DNA of 64,000 nucleotides from Pseudoalteromonas luteoviolacea NCIMB 1942 (GTDB taxonomy: Bacteria; Pseudomonadota; Gammaproteobacteria; Enterobacterales; Alteromonadaceae). The DNA is taken from positions 90,592 to 154,591 of the forward strand of contig NZ_AUXT01000150.1 in assembly GCF_001625595.1 (NCBI RefSeq). The letters run 5' to 3'. This document shows positions 8,694-16,788 of this stretch, piece after piece (position 1 is the stretch's first letter; every line of letters starts with the position of its first letter). Position numbers and translations under genes: made by a program. The notes under the pieces are model-generated. The model worked only from the letters and a program-made list of their open reading frames with translations, did no database searches and was not told where the DNA came from.

Positions 8694-9573
8694 TATCCTT
8701 TTATTACTTTTACAGCCTCAACATGCACTCTCCTCTGCGCTTGACAGGGATATGATAATATTAACAAGTGCCGAATTTGAAGGGCGCCCTTCGGGTGCTC
8801 AATCACCCCATCGCAGTGCCTATTATATTATGAGGCAATTTGAAAAGCTGGAATTAGATGTAAAGCTTTCTAGCTTCGAATTTAAGCGTGGCTTCTTTGA
8901 GACTGGAACAGGGCACAACATAGTTGCCACAAAACCCTGTACGTTAGAGCAATGTCAACCAGCTATTATTTTCACAGCACACTATGATCATTTAGGGGGC
9001 AATGGATATAGACACTACCCAGGTGCAAACGACAATGCTACTGGCGTTGCTGTGATGATGGATATCGCAAGACGCCTAAACAACGTAGAGTTTGAAAGAG
9101 ACCTTGTGTTCGTCGCTACCGACGCAGAAGAAAAAGGCCTTCATGGCGCAAAGCATTTTGTATCTCAACTTGGCAAAGTCCCCGTATCCATGAATATCAA
9201 CTTGGATATGCTCAATATTCAAAAGCGAAATACGTTATATGCACTTGCGTCTCGCGACTTTAAACCAATGCAAGAGCAGATTGAAAGTCACTTCGGCACT
9301 CAATGTGTACGACTCAATTTATATTTTTCTTCAAAAAGAATGGCTCGAAGATTAAACGCTCCACAAATTGATTGGCTTCGCGCCAGTGATCATTATCCAT
9401 TTCACCGTGCCAAGATCCCTTTTATTTACTTTGGCTCTGGTGTCGATAAACACCATCACTCCATGGATGACTCATTAGATAAAATCAATCTAGAAAAGCT
9501 ATCACAGGTGTCACAATCAATAACAGGTTTAGTTCGATCGCTGGCTACAACAAGCGTCTCAGACACCAGCTGA
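8674..9573 (+). CDS. Secreted M28-family zinc aminopeptidase
   Basis: 299 aa. A hydrophobic signal peptide (about 1-21) directs export. The M28 metal ligands and catalytic residue are visible in order: His103 and Asp105 in AHYDHLGG, bridging Asp120 in GANDNATG, catalytic Glu152 and ligand Glu153 in DAEEKG, Asp178 in NLDML, and His261 in the KHHHSMDD motif. Such enzymes release N-terminal residues from peptides, usually with two zinc ions. It overlaps the upstream TPR lipoprotein gene by 20 bases. The 3' end is overlapped on the opposite strand by the GIY-YIG gene. Confidence 0.9.
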   Translation: MQWLRISILLLLLQPQHALSSALDRDMIILTSAEFEGRPSGAQSPHRSAYYIMRQFEKLELDVKLSSFEFKRGFFETGTGHNIVATKPCTLEQCQPAIIFTAHYDHLGGNGYRHYPGANDNATGVAVMMDIARRLNNVEFERDLVFVATDAEEKGLHGAKHFVSQLGKVPVSMNINLDMLNIQKRNTLYALASRDFKPMQEQIESHFGTQCVRLNLYFSSKRMARRLNAPQIDWLRASDHYPFHRAKIPFIYFGSGVDKHHHSMDDSLDKINLEKLSQVSQSITGLVRSLATTSVSDTS

Positions 9574-9827
9574 ATTTTTTGTCGCTTGTTCAGCTGCTTG
9601 ACTTGCCACTCCAACCTAGCAGCGTTCTTTTTAGTGAGGCCCGATATAGCAATAATCAACTTAAGGGGCCCCTTCCCTCTTAGGCTTTTTGCCCCTTTAC
9701 CACAGCTGTGTTGGGCAAGCCTTCGTTCCAAATTATTCGTAATGCCTGTGTACCAATGGCCTAAAGCATTTTCAACAATATATAAAAGCCAATTTGTCTC
9801 TGCTTGTTTATCAACAATCACTATCAT
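9456..9827 (-). CDS. GIY-YIG domain protein (YhbQ-like)
   Basis: 123 aa from ATG at 9827, preceded by GTGAG; a longer frame reaches 9875. It has the single-domain GIY-YIG fold: LLYIVENALGHWYTGIT, then the catalytic Arg region NNLERRLAQH and a later Glu in AARLEWQVKQL. Stand-alone members are putative small nucleases of poorly known role. The domain ends near residue 85; the last 35-40 residues overlap, in antisense, the end of the M28 peptidase gene by 118 bases and look like a non-conserved tail. Confidence 0.85.
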   Translation of the reverse strand: MIVIVDKQAETNWLLYIVENALGHWYTGITNNLERRLAQHSCGKGAKSLRGKGPLKLIIAISGLTKKNAARLEWQVKQLNKRQKIQLVSETLVVASDRTKPVIDCDTCDSFSRLILSNESSME

Positions 9828-9841
9828 ATTTCTCACTTTTA

Positions 9842-9869
9842 GAAACTTTTCGTAAATTAAGCTGTCGAA
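9842..9869 (+). promoter_or_regulatory. Sigma-E-like promoter of bamE
   Basis: GAAACTT (9842-9848) is one mismatch from the -35 consensus GGAACTT. A 16-base spacer leads to TCGAA (9865-9869), which fits the TCnnA -10. The start point would be about 68 bases before bamE ATG. In E. coli the Bam lipoproteins belong to the sigma-E regulon, which supports the call. Confidence 0.55.
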
Positions 9870-9943
9870 ATGCACAATCTACTTTACCTTCTTTATGCAA
9901 TCTGTATCATTCGTAATAACCAAAAATAAGGATACACATATAC

Positions 9944-10303
9944 ATGCAGTACAATAAACTCCTTTTAACTTGGCTAACCGCCGCCATAATGAGTGTTTTT
10001 TTGTCCGGTTGTTCAAGCTGGGTTTATAGGATCAATGTTCCTCAGGGTAACTTTCTAGAGCAATCAGATATTGACAAGCTCAGAGTTCAAATGAGCAGAG
10101 AACAAGTAATGTACGTGCTTGGTACTCCTGTAGCCAAAGACGCTTTTGATTCTAGCAAGTGGCACTATAATTATGTATTTAATATTGACCGTGGCTCTGA
10201 GGTACGTAAAAGTTTAACGGTTTATTTTGAAAACGATAAGCTAGTAAGTATATCGGGCGATTTTGAAAAGCCAGCTGATTTTGATATCCCGCTCGATCAG
10301 TGA
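9944..10303 (+). CDS. bamE: Outer membrane protein assembly factor BamE
   Basis: 119 aa lipoprotein with lipobox FLSGC (Cys23). The mature part has the SmpA/OmlA fold: YRINVPQGNFLEQSDIDKL, then MSREQVMYVLGTPVAKDAF, and WHYNYVF. BamE is an accessory subunit of the Bam complex that folds beta-barrel proteins into the outer membrane. It stands alone between the convergent end of the M28 gene and an ankyrin gene, with a sigma-E-like promoter upstream. Confidence 0.95.
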   Translation: MQYNKLLLTWLTAAIMSVFLSGCSSWVYRINVPQGNFLEQSDIDKLRVQMSREQVMYVLGTPVAKDAFDSSKWHYNYVFNIDRGSEVRKSLTVYFENDKLVSISGDFEKPADFDIPLDQ

Positions 10304-10314
10304 TCTTTTTAATA

Positions 10315-10334
10315 CGGCAGGACAACACCTGCCG
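10315..10334. terminator. Hairpin between convergent bamE and the ankyrin gene
   Basis: CGGCAGG and CCTGCCG pair perfectly around ACAACA. The hairpin lacks a proper T-run on the bamE side; on the minus strand a TATTAAAAAG stretch follows. Probably a weak two-way terminator. Confidence 0.5.
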
Positions 10335-10354
10335 ATAACACTTTGAACTCTCAG

Positions 10355-11704
10355 TTAACTGCTCATCACCGCTAAACACATCATCACTGTAAACAGTGCT
10401 TGAATAGCCAAACTCAACCAGCTCAATGCACCGAGACATATTAGTGTAAAAGGTAACCTTGTATTGGGAAATAACTTCCTACCTTTTAGCAATCGTGCAA
10501 TCGCAAAGATAAACAAGGTACAACTGGATAACAGTATGATCATGGAGAGCTTGTTATCTTGCCCGGCATCGAAAAACAATGCCATTTGAACGGGCAACAA
10601 CACTACAACCAAAGCTTTTAGCAAGTATACTCTAAGTATTCGCAGGTACTTTGCTTCATCGCTGAGCTCAATAATACCGCGTTTTTCAAGATACTTCTTG
10701 GCACTCACCGATTGATTATCCGATGCTAAACGATATGGTGTACAACCCGATATGTCTGCTAGTCGCGGATCCACGCCCATTCCCTCAACTATCTCTAGCA
10801 TCGGCTTCGAATTAGACAGCACCGCATAATGCATCAGGTTTCTGCCAAGATCATCAAGTGACACCGCGCAGTGAAAACTACTCAGCGCTTTTGCAGCACT
10901 GACGAACCCTTTTTCAACTATCCACATCATCGCAGATTTGCCGGCACTATCTTTACCGTGCCCTTTAGCTCCCTTTGCGATTAAAGACATCATGTTCGAC
11001 TGCTTTGCAGTGCCCGACATCACTTGTTCAAGTAACGCATTATCCAATATATGCAACAGCTCTTCTTTATTGCATAAATGATTTAGAAGCCCGTCACAAT
11101 CTTCACCCTCATTAAGCCTTCTAACGGCTTCTAACTGAGTTTGAGACAGGTTTTGTAACGCATTCTGATAACAAGCCGACAAGCTCTCTCTCGCAGTTGT
11201 TGCTCCATATATCCAGAATTCACAAGCTTGGGTCGGGGTAAGTTTAAAGTCTCCCTCAAGTAACCAAGCCAATGTTTTATATTGCTTATTTTTTAGCAGT
11301 AAATCCGTAAATGAAACTTTCGATTGTAACTTTGCCTGTGCCTTAATACTCGAATATCGAGCTAAGCCACTTAATAACTTAAGTGTTAGCTCATCTTGGC
11401 TCATCCCAGCAGCTGAAATATGTTGCAATAAATCAGCGGCATACTGATGCTCTTCTACGCCATACTCATCAATATGTTGAAAAAAACAAGACTCAAAAGG
11501 GTCTAGTGGTTGAAGCCAAGCTACATAAAAAATCGGTGGTAATACCTGAGATACCACACCTTGTTCATCCTTAATAGCTTCGCACTCTGGCCACGCCTCT
11601 AAGGCGTCTAAAATAAAGGCGCCATTGTCTTCAACAAGCCCTTTTAATAGCAATGGAAACTGAGAAGGCCAAATTAAAACTTGCTCCATGGATGCACAAA
11701 CCAT
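10355..11704 (-). CDS. Ankyrin-repeat protein with C-terminal membrane helices
   Basis: 449 aa. No enzymatic motif recognised. Residues about 1-250 are helical with no family I know. Residues about 255-340 contain ankyrin-like units (GKSAMMWIVEKGFVSAAKAL, GRNLMHYAVLSNSKPMLEIV, GCTPYRLASDNQSVSAKKYL). The last 95 residues hold three or four hydrophobic helices (YLLKALVVVLLPVQMALFF, LSMIILLSSCTLFIFAIARL, and LPFTLICLGALSWL running into AIQALFTVMM). The arrangement suggests a cytoplasmic ankyrin scaffold anchored in the inner membrane by its C-terminus. The start is uncertain: neither ATG 11704 nor ATG 11689 has a clear ribosome site. Confidence 0.75.
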   Translation of the reverse strand: MVCASMEQVLIWPSQFPLLLKGLVEDNGAFILDALEAWPECEAIKDEQGVVSQVLPPIFYVAWLQPLDPFESCFFQHIDEYGVEEHQYAADLLQHISAAGMSQDELTLKLLSGLARYSSIKAQAKLQSKVSFTDLLLKNKQYKTLAWLLEGDFKLTPTQACEFWIYGATTARESLSACYQNALQNLSQTQLEAVRRLNEGEDCDGLLNHLCNKEELLHILDNALLEQVMSGTAKQSNMMSLIAKGAKGHGKDSAGKSAMMWIVEKGFVSAAKALSSFHCAVSLDDLGRNLMHYAVLSNSKPMLEIVEGMGVDPRLADISGCTPYRLASDNQSVSAKKYLEKRGIIELSDEAKYLRILRVYLLKALVVVLLPVQMALFFDAGQDNKLSMIILLSSCTLFIFAIARLLKGRKLFPNTRLPFTLICLGALSWLSLAIQALFTVMMCLAVMSS

Positions 11705-11866
11705 TTAATAATCAGAAAATAAGATGCTTTTGAAAGCCTGCAATAATTTGCATCACTTTCATTATCGCCGATCATACCAATTGTAAAATTAAAATGCTGC
11801 GAATATCTCACACTATTTACAATTATTATTGGTCGAACAATTAAAGTGATTTTAGTAGACTCTCAC

Positions 11867-11901
11867 ATGTAACTTCTAGAGTATTTATCAGAAGTTTACA
11901 T
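11867..11901 (+). repeat. Imperfect inverted repeat upstream of the DUF2897-type gene
   Basis: ATGTAACTTCT (11867-11877) and AGAAGTTTACAT (11890-11901) pair with one bulged base, 34 bases before ATG 11935. It could be a leader hairpin or an operator. Confidence 0.35.
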
Positions 11902-11934
11902 AACCTGAACAACATATGACATGAGAGCGACTTA

Positions 11935-12129
11935 ATGGGTGAAGAAAAGCTGGAAACTTGGCAAGTAATATTGATTATTGTCGCTGTACTTGGCTACATC
12001 ATTGGTAATATCACGCTTTTAAAATACGCCACAAAATTCAACGTAAAAAACAAAATCGACAAACAAGTAAAAGGTGAGGAAGAGAAAAGCGAGGAAGACC
12101 AAGAAGGCACAAATAATCACAAAGATTAA
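11935..12129 (+). CDS. Small single-pass membrane protein, DUF2897-like
   Basis: 64 aa. Residues about 8-31 form one transmembrane helix (VILIIVAVLGYIIGNITLLK), followed by a basic stretch and a very acidic, Lys/Glu/Asp-rich tail. The pattern of hydrophobic helix, GNI-LLK and a charged tail resembles the DUF2897 family of Vibrio, Shewanella and relatives, whose function is unknown. GAGAG precedes the ATG at good spacing. It is monocistronic and convergent with yjiH. Confidence 0.7.
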   Translation: MGEEKLETWQVILIIVAVLGYIIGNITLLKYATKFNVKNKIDKQVKGEEEKSEEDQEGTNNHKD

Positions 12130-12131
12130 GA

Positions 12132-12157
12132 CAGAGGATCATAGTTGAGATCCTCTG
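12132..12157. terminator. Hairpin between convergent DUF2897-like and yjiH genes
   Basis: CAGAGGATC (12132-12140) and GATCCTCTG (12149-12157) form a perfect 9-bp stem with an 8-base loop. There is no T-run, so the mode of action is uncertain. Confidence 0.45.
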
Positions 12158-12166
12158 CCTCGATTA

Positions 12167-13540
12167 TCACCCTACCAACCAGTGAGCCATCAATGCAATC
12201 ACAGGCAAAGTCACGAGGGTTCTTAAAACAAATACAGCAAATAATTCAAAGATATTCACTGGTATTTTACTGCCCAACAGTAACGCCCCAACTTCAGACA
12301 TATAAATTAATTGAGTAACACTCAGCGCGGCCACGATAAAGCGAGTGACGTCACTTTCGATACTACCGGCAGCTAGAATTGATGGGATAAACATGTCAGC
12401 AAAACCAACAACTATGGTTTCAGCAGCCTTAGCGGCTTCAGGCACTTGTAGTAACTCTAGATAAGGTATGAATGGCTGACCCAAGAACTGGAAAACGGGC
12501 GTTTCTTCTGCAATGATAAGCGCAAACGTACCCACTGCCATAACAACTGGCAACACGGCAAACAACATATCCAGCGCGTTATAGACACCTTCTTTTACAG
12601 TGCCCTTCACCCCTGGTGCTTTATGTGCCTTATCAAGCGCAACATCTAGCGCGTGCCCAAATAGAGTCTTTCCTTCGGGTACAAGTTCTAAATCTTCGTT
12701 GTGAGTTGAACCATCCACATAAAGATCTTTTTTGAAGCTTAGAGGTGGCAACCTAGGTACTATAATTGCTGCAACAATACCCGCAGCGCATACAGTCAAA
12801 TAAAATGGTGCAAATAAATGCTCCAACTTTACTTGCCCAATCACGACCAGACAAAACGTAATTGATACGGCTGAAAAGGTTGTGCCAATGATGGCTGCTT
12901 CTCGTTGCGTATAGTGCTTGTCTTCATATTGGCGAGAAGTCATCAAAATACCAACACTACCATCGCCTAACCAAGATGCAACACAATTGACAGCACTGCG
13001 CCCCGGAACACCAAATACTGGTCGCATTATCTTTGTCAATAATGTACCAACAAGCTCTAACAAGCCAAAATTAAGTAATAATGGTAATAGTAAACCGGCC
13101 AAGACAAACACGGAAAACAGAACTGGTAATAAATCATTTAATACCAGTGCTCCGGTGTATTTTGAATGAATTAACTCAGGGCCAACTTGGAAAAATGTCA
13201 TGATAATAAAAGTCATGCCAAATAAGCGGGTGGCAACCCACAACCAGCTAACATCAAATAAGTGTCTAATTAAGTCTATTTGCAGCAAAGGTTTTGGTTT
13301 AAATACTTTTACAACAACACTTAAAACACCTGTAATGCAAACGATTGATACAATCAATGCATGTATAATTGGTCCCGTTAACTCCTGTAATGCTTTTGCA
13401 AGTTTTGCAATAGGAATTGTCATTGCTTCGCCATCAGGAACAGGTGTCATAAACAGAAAAACACCTATCAGCGACGGCACCAAAAAAGCGAACCAAATTC
13501 GCCAATTCACTTGTGAAGAATGCGTTGTATCTGGCATCAT
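12167..13540 (-). CDS. yjiH: YjiH-family membrane protein with nucleoside-recognition Gate domains
   Basis: 457 aa from ATG 13540; an in-frame GTG at 13552 is an alternative. Polytopic inner-membrane protein with about 10 helices. The segment LLNFGLLELVGTLL then MRPVFGVPGRSAVNCVASWL, and the later GFADMFIPSILAAGS, are typical of the Gate domain shared with spore maturation proteins SpmA/SpmB and concentrative nucleoside transporters. The family is annotated YjiH; its substrate is not established. It lies downstream of bamC, but a strong terminator separates them. Confidence 0.85.
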   Translation of the reverse strand: MMPDTTHSSQVNWRIWFAFLVPSLIGVFLFMTPVPDGEAMTIPIAKLAKALQELTGPIIHALIVSIVCITGVLSVVVKVFKPKPLLQIDLIRHLFDVSWLWVATRLFGMTFIIMTFFQVGPELIHSKYTGALVLNDLLPVLFSVFVLAGLLLPLLLNFGLLELVGTLLTKIMRPVFGVPGRSAVNCVASWLGDGSVGILMTSRQYEDKHYTQREAAIIGTTFSAVSITFCLVVIGQVKLEHLFAPFYLTVCAAGIVAAIIVPRLPPLSFKKDLYVDGSTHNEDLELVPEGKTLFGHALDVALDKAHKAPGVKGTVKEGVYNALDMLFAVLPVVMAVGTFALIIAEETPVFQFLGQPFIPYLELLQVPEAAKAAETIVVGFADMFIPSILAAGSIESDVTRFIVAALSVTQLIYMSEVGALLLGSKIPVNIFELFAVFVLRTLVTLPVIALMAHWLVG

Positions 13541-13552
13541 TTCTTTACCCAC

Positions 13553-13583
13553 AAAAAAAAGAAAAGAGCGAATGCTCTTTTCT
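13553..13583 (-). terminator. Rho-independent terminator of bamC
   Basis: On the minus strand AGAAAAGAGC and GCTCTTTTCT pair around ATTC and are followed by eight T. The stem is perfect. It ends only about 13 bases before the yjiH ATG, so yjiH needs readthrough or a promoter inside this region. Confidence 0.85.
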
Positions 13584-13610
13584 GAACTACTTTAGTTTAG
13601 CGGTTTGTAA

Positions 13611-14672
13611 TTATATACTTAGTCCGCGGTTTCTTAACGCCTCAACAAGCCCTTGTTGAAGAGTTCCCATAGTTGCTGCATCCAGTACATTACGTTCCGC
13701 ATCAAACCATGTTAGAGATGTTTGTTCATCACCTGTTGTGCCAACTTTAATCGTATAGTCGCCATCAGGGATAGCAAGAGTCGTCATTTCCTCGCCCCAG
13801 ATAGAGTCCCAGACACTGTTTTCTGGTGCTTCGTATCTCACAAGTACTTCATTGCTATCACTATCAATTCTGATAACGGTAAAGTTCACCCTTTCTAAGA
13901 AGTTAGATAACCTTTCCATCACTGTGCTGCGATCAGCCAACGTGATGAGTGCTGCATTGCCTTCGTTATCAAATCCGAGATCTAATGAAAGTAAGCCCTG
14001 TTGCTTACGCATTTCAACTTGTAACAAGCGGTATTGATAATCAAACTCTGCTACCACTTCATTGATTGCACGTACTTCCAGTTGTTGCTGTAAAAGCTCA
14101 TTAAGGGGAACATTGTCACTTTGATAATCGACAAGCTTAGCTTCCAAAGACGCAGTCCTCTGGTGCTCTTTCTGAGTCAGTACAAATTCAAAACGATGCC
14201 TTGATGCTTCTGTCTCAGTTTCCCAAAACCAACCTTCTTCTGCCTTAATCAAAGAATACCAATCTGTCACGATTGTACCTTGGTTGCGGTTATCTTTACT
14301 TATCCTTGTTTCGTGGTTGCTGATCACATTTTCAACAACACGCCAAATAAAACCGTCTAACGATTCAATACCATCGTTTTTATCAAAATAAATACGCGCG
14401 ACATCTTCTTTGTCTTCAGCCCAGCTGCCTTTTGCAAGCGTTAGTACTTGCTGAGGTGGACGAAAACCTTTAGCTTCTGAATCATTGGCATAAGTGGCAA
14501 CACTCATTTTGAATTCTTGGTCTTGATAAGGTTGCTCAAGATCTGCTGGAACTTGCACAGCCTCGTGAACTCGATAGTTTTTCTTTTGATGAGCGTCGTT
14601 GGTAAAAACACTACAACCTGATAAACCAAGTACAACGCTTAGTGTTAGCGCTTTAGGGACCCAATACTGCAC
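13611..14672 (-). CDS. bamC: Outer membrane protein assembly factor BamC
   Basis: 353 aa lipoprotein (lipobox GLSGC, Cys20) of the NlpB/BamC family; the unstructured segment YRVHEAVQVPADLEQPYQDQ is typical, followed by two helix-grip domains. It is a non-essential Bam subunit that binds BamD. The start is GTG with AAGGAG eight bases upstream. In E. coli bamC follows dapA; here no dapA precedes it and gcvR is divergent. A weak sigma-E-like element (TGAACCA, 16 bases, TCTTA; 14718-14745) lies about 50 bases upstream. Confidence 0.93.
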   Translation of the reverse strand: MQYWVPKALTLSVVLGLSGCSVFTNDAHQKKNYRVHEAVQVPADLEQPYQDQEFKMSVATYANDSEAKGFRPPQQVLTLAKGSWAEDKEDVARIYFDKNDGIESLDGFIWRVVENVISNHETRISKDNRNQGTIVTDWYSLIKAEEGWFWETETEASRHRFEFVLTQKEHQRTASLEAKLVDYQSDNVPLNELLQQQLEVRAINEVVAEFDYQYRLLQVEMRKQQGLLSLDLGFDNEGNAALITLADRSTVMERLSNFLERVNFTVIRIDSDSNEVLVRYEAPENSVWDSIWGEEMTTLAIPDGDYTIKVGTTGDEQTSLTWFDAERNVLDAATMGTLQQGLVEALRNRGLSI

Positions 14673-14981
14673 TAATAAAACTCCTTAGCAAACCCGTTAT
14701 ATAATTATTCTTTCACTTAAGATTAAGGATTGCTGAAATGGTTCACTGCCAAACTCAATAATTTTGTTTTGGAGTGACAGATAATTTTCTCAAAATTTGC
14801 ACTATGTTACTTGGCAAACCCTGCAAACACAAGAATAGTAAGCTTGAATTGTACTAAGAGCACTGCCGCAACCCATCTTCAGCGGTGGGACTCAGTATTA
14901 AACTGTGATAGTATTCGCCGTCATATAACTAAAAACCAGTCTCCATAACTCAATTTGGCAAAGGCTCACTAGGATGTCGAA
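14673..14981. other. 309-bp divergent control region between bamC and gcvR
   Basis: No gene or RNA recognised. It must carry the bamC promoter (minus strand) and the gcvR promoter (plus strand). A weak sigma-E-like element for bamC lies at 14718-14745. The gcvR ribosome site is AGGATG before ATG 14982. In E. coli dapA would start here; no dapA remnant is visible in either direction. Confidence 0.6.
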
Positions 14982-15515
14982 ATGACTACTTTTACTTCAC
15001 ACCAACTTGTTTTAACTGCTATCGGGGAAGATAGATCCGGTATAGTAAGCGAACTCACCCAGTTGGTGAGCGAAAGTAACTGCAACATCATTGATAGTCG
15101 AATTGCGATTTTGGGTAACGAATTTACGTTTATCATGTTGCTGTCTGGCGACATGGCCGCAATTAGTCGGGTCGAGCATACGCTTCCTGTTAAAAGCGTT
15201 GAGCTTGGTCTTATGACAATGATGAAACGCACCTCAAGTCATACAGAAAATGAATATGGCGCTGGGTATACATTAAAATACTCAGGCTTAGACACTCAAG
15301 GTACACTCAGCCGCGTAACACGTTTTTTTGCAGAGCAAAACATGAGCATTTGTTCTCTAAAGTCGGATACTTATGAAGAACAAAGCGAAATGCACATGAG
15401 CTGCCTTCTGGAGTTTAATACGCCTTCAGAATTAGACTTTGATAAATTTAAAGAAAAGTTTGAAGAACTTTCTGGTATTTCAAACGTAAACTATGTTTTC
15501 AGACGCATTCGCTAA
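14982..15515 (+). CDS. gcvR: Glycine cleavage system transcriptional repressor GcvR
   Basis: 177 aa with two tandem ACT domains: residues about 8-80 (LVLTAIGEDRSGIVSELTQL) and 94-172 (YSGLDTQGTLSRVTRFFAEQ). In E. coli GcvR senses glycine and binds GcvA, blocking activation of gcvTHP, rather than binding DNA itself. Nine bases separate it from bcp, the neighbour in E. coli too, so the two are probably one transcript. Confidence 0.92.
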   Translation: MTTFTSHQLVLTAIGEDRSGIVSELTQLVSESNCNIIDSRIAILGNEFTFIMLLSGDMAAISRVEHTLPVKSVELGLMTMMKRTSSHTENEYGAGYTLKYSGLDTQGTLSRVTRFFAEQNMSICSLKSDTYEEQSEMHMSCLLEFNTPSELDFDKFKEKFEELSGISNVNYVFRRIR

Positions 15516-15524
15516 GGATCATAA

Positions 15525-15998
15525 ATGAATACATTACAAGCAGGTGATAACGCACCTAGTTTTAAACTTGAAAATCAAAATGGTGAAACTGTAGAACTGA
15601 ACACACTGCTTGGCGACAGCCAGGTATTGGTCTACTTTTACCCGAAAGCTCTAACACCTGGATGTACCGTTCAAGCAGAGCAATTACGCGACCACAAAGA
15701 GCAGCTTGCTCAATACAATACAGTTGCTGTAGGTATCAGCCCAGATCCTGTGAAAAAGTTAAAGAACTTCGAAACAAAAAAAGAATTGAACTTTGACCTA
15801 CTCTCAGACGAAGACCATGCTATTGCAGATGGATTTGGCGTTTGGGGCTTAAAAAAGTTTATGGGTAAAGAGTATGATGGTATTCACCGCATCAGCTTCT
15901 TAGTTGGTAAAGACGGTAAAGTTAAGCACGTATTCAATAAATTTAAGACCAAAGAGCATCATCAGGTCGTTATTGACTATCTAGCAGAACAAGCATAA
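15525..15998 (+). CDS. bcp: Thiol peroxidase of the Bcp/PrxQ family
   Basis: 157 aa thioredoxin-fold peroxiredoxin. The peroxidatic Cys47 is in LTPGCTVQAEQ. The resolving Cys found five residues later in E. coli Bcp is replaced by Glu, so this is probably a one-Cys variant reduced by an external thiol. It reduces hydrogen peroxide and organic hydroperoxides in the cytoplasm. AAGGAT precedes the ATG; a strong terminator follows. Confidence 0.93.
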   Translation: MNTLQAGDNAPSFKLENQNGETVELNTLLGDSQVLVYFYPKALTPGCTVQAEQLRDHKEQLAQYNTVAVGISPDPVKKLKNFETKKELNFDLLSDEDHAIADGFGVWGLKKFMGKEYDGIHRISFLVGKDGKVKHVFNKFKTKEHHQVVIDYLAEQA

Positions 15999-15999
15999 A

Positions 16000-16032
16000 T
16001 AAAAACCCCAGCTACACAGCTGGGGTTTTTAT
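16000..16032. terminator. Bidirectional terminator between bcp and pdxJ
   Basis: AAAAACCCCAGCT and AGCTGGGGTTTTT form a near-perfect stem around ACAC, with T-runs in both directions. Confidence 0.92.
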
Positions 16033-16049
16033 TTGAAAAGCGGTAAAAC

Positions 16050-16784
16050 CTAAGCTTGACGCGCTTCAAGCATCAAGCGTTTCATATCTCTAACCGCTTT
16101 TTCCAAGCCATCAATCGCTGCACGTGCAATAATGGCATGGCCAATGTTTAACTCGTAGATCTCAGTCATCTCAGCAATTGGCTTGATGTTATGATAATGA
16201 AGGCCGTGTCCTGCATTTACAACTATACCTAAGCCATACGCATATTGTACACCTTCGCGAATGCGCTCTAATTCGGCTTTTTGTTCACTATCAGAATGTG
16301 CGTCCGCATAAGCTCCGGTATGAATTTCAATGTAAGGCGCACCAGTCGCTTTTGCTGCATCAATCTGTGCTTTGTCTGCATCAATGAACAGCGACACTTT
16401 AATACCAGCCTCAGCGAGTTTCTCAACCGCATCAGCGACCTTTTGTTGATTACCAATAACGTCTAAACCACCTTCAGTGGTGAGTTCCTCACGTTTTTCT
16501 GGCACAAGGCAGACATACTCAGGTTTGACCTCACAAGCAATATCTAACATTTCATCCGTCACAGCAATCTCAAGGTTCATTCGCGTTTGAATTGTTTTTG
16601 CCATCACATATACATCTCTATCCTGAATATGGCGACGGTCTTCACGTAAATGAATAGTAATGCCATCTGCACCCGCATGTTCGGCTACAGCCGCGGCGTG
16701 TGCCGGATCTGGGTAGCTAGTGCCACGCGCTTGTCTTAGCGTGGCAATATGGTCTACGTTAACACCCAATAAAATATCTTTCAT
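16050..16784 (-). CDS. pdxJ: Pyridoxine 5'-phosphate synthase
   Basis: 244 aa TIM barrel. It condenses 1-deoxyxylulose 5-phosphate with 3-amino-2-oxopropyl phosphate, the last ring-forming step of the DXP-dependent vitamin B6 pathway. Typical motifs are [48 protein letters not shown] and [11 protein letters not shown]. It is the last gene of the lepA-lepB-rnc-era-recO-pdxJ block, four bases after recO. The order matches E. coli. Confidence 0.97.
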   Translation of the reverse strand: MKDILLGVNVDHIATLRQARGTSYPDPAHAAAVAEHAGADGITIHLREDRRHIQDRDVYVMAKTIQTRMNLEIAVTDEMLDIACEVKPEYVCLVPEKREELTTEGGLDVIGNQQKVADAVEKLAEAGIKVSLFIDADKAQIDAAKATGAPYIEIHTGAYADAHSDSEQKAELERIREGVQYAYGLGIVVNAGHGLHYHNIKPIAEMTEIYELNIGHAIIARAAIDGLEKAVRDMKRLMLEARQA

Positions 16785-16788
16785 TGTT

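Noticed and set aside
13200..13595. 131-codon frame antisense to yjiH
   Set aside because: Mirror of a membrane-protein gene and crosses the bamC terminator; no start signal.
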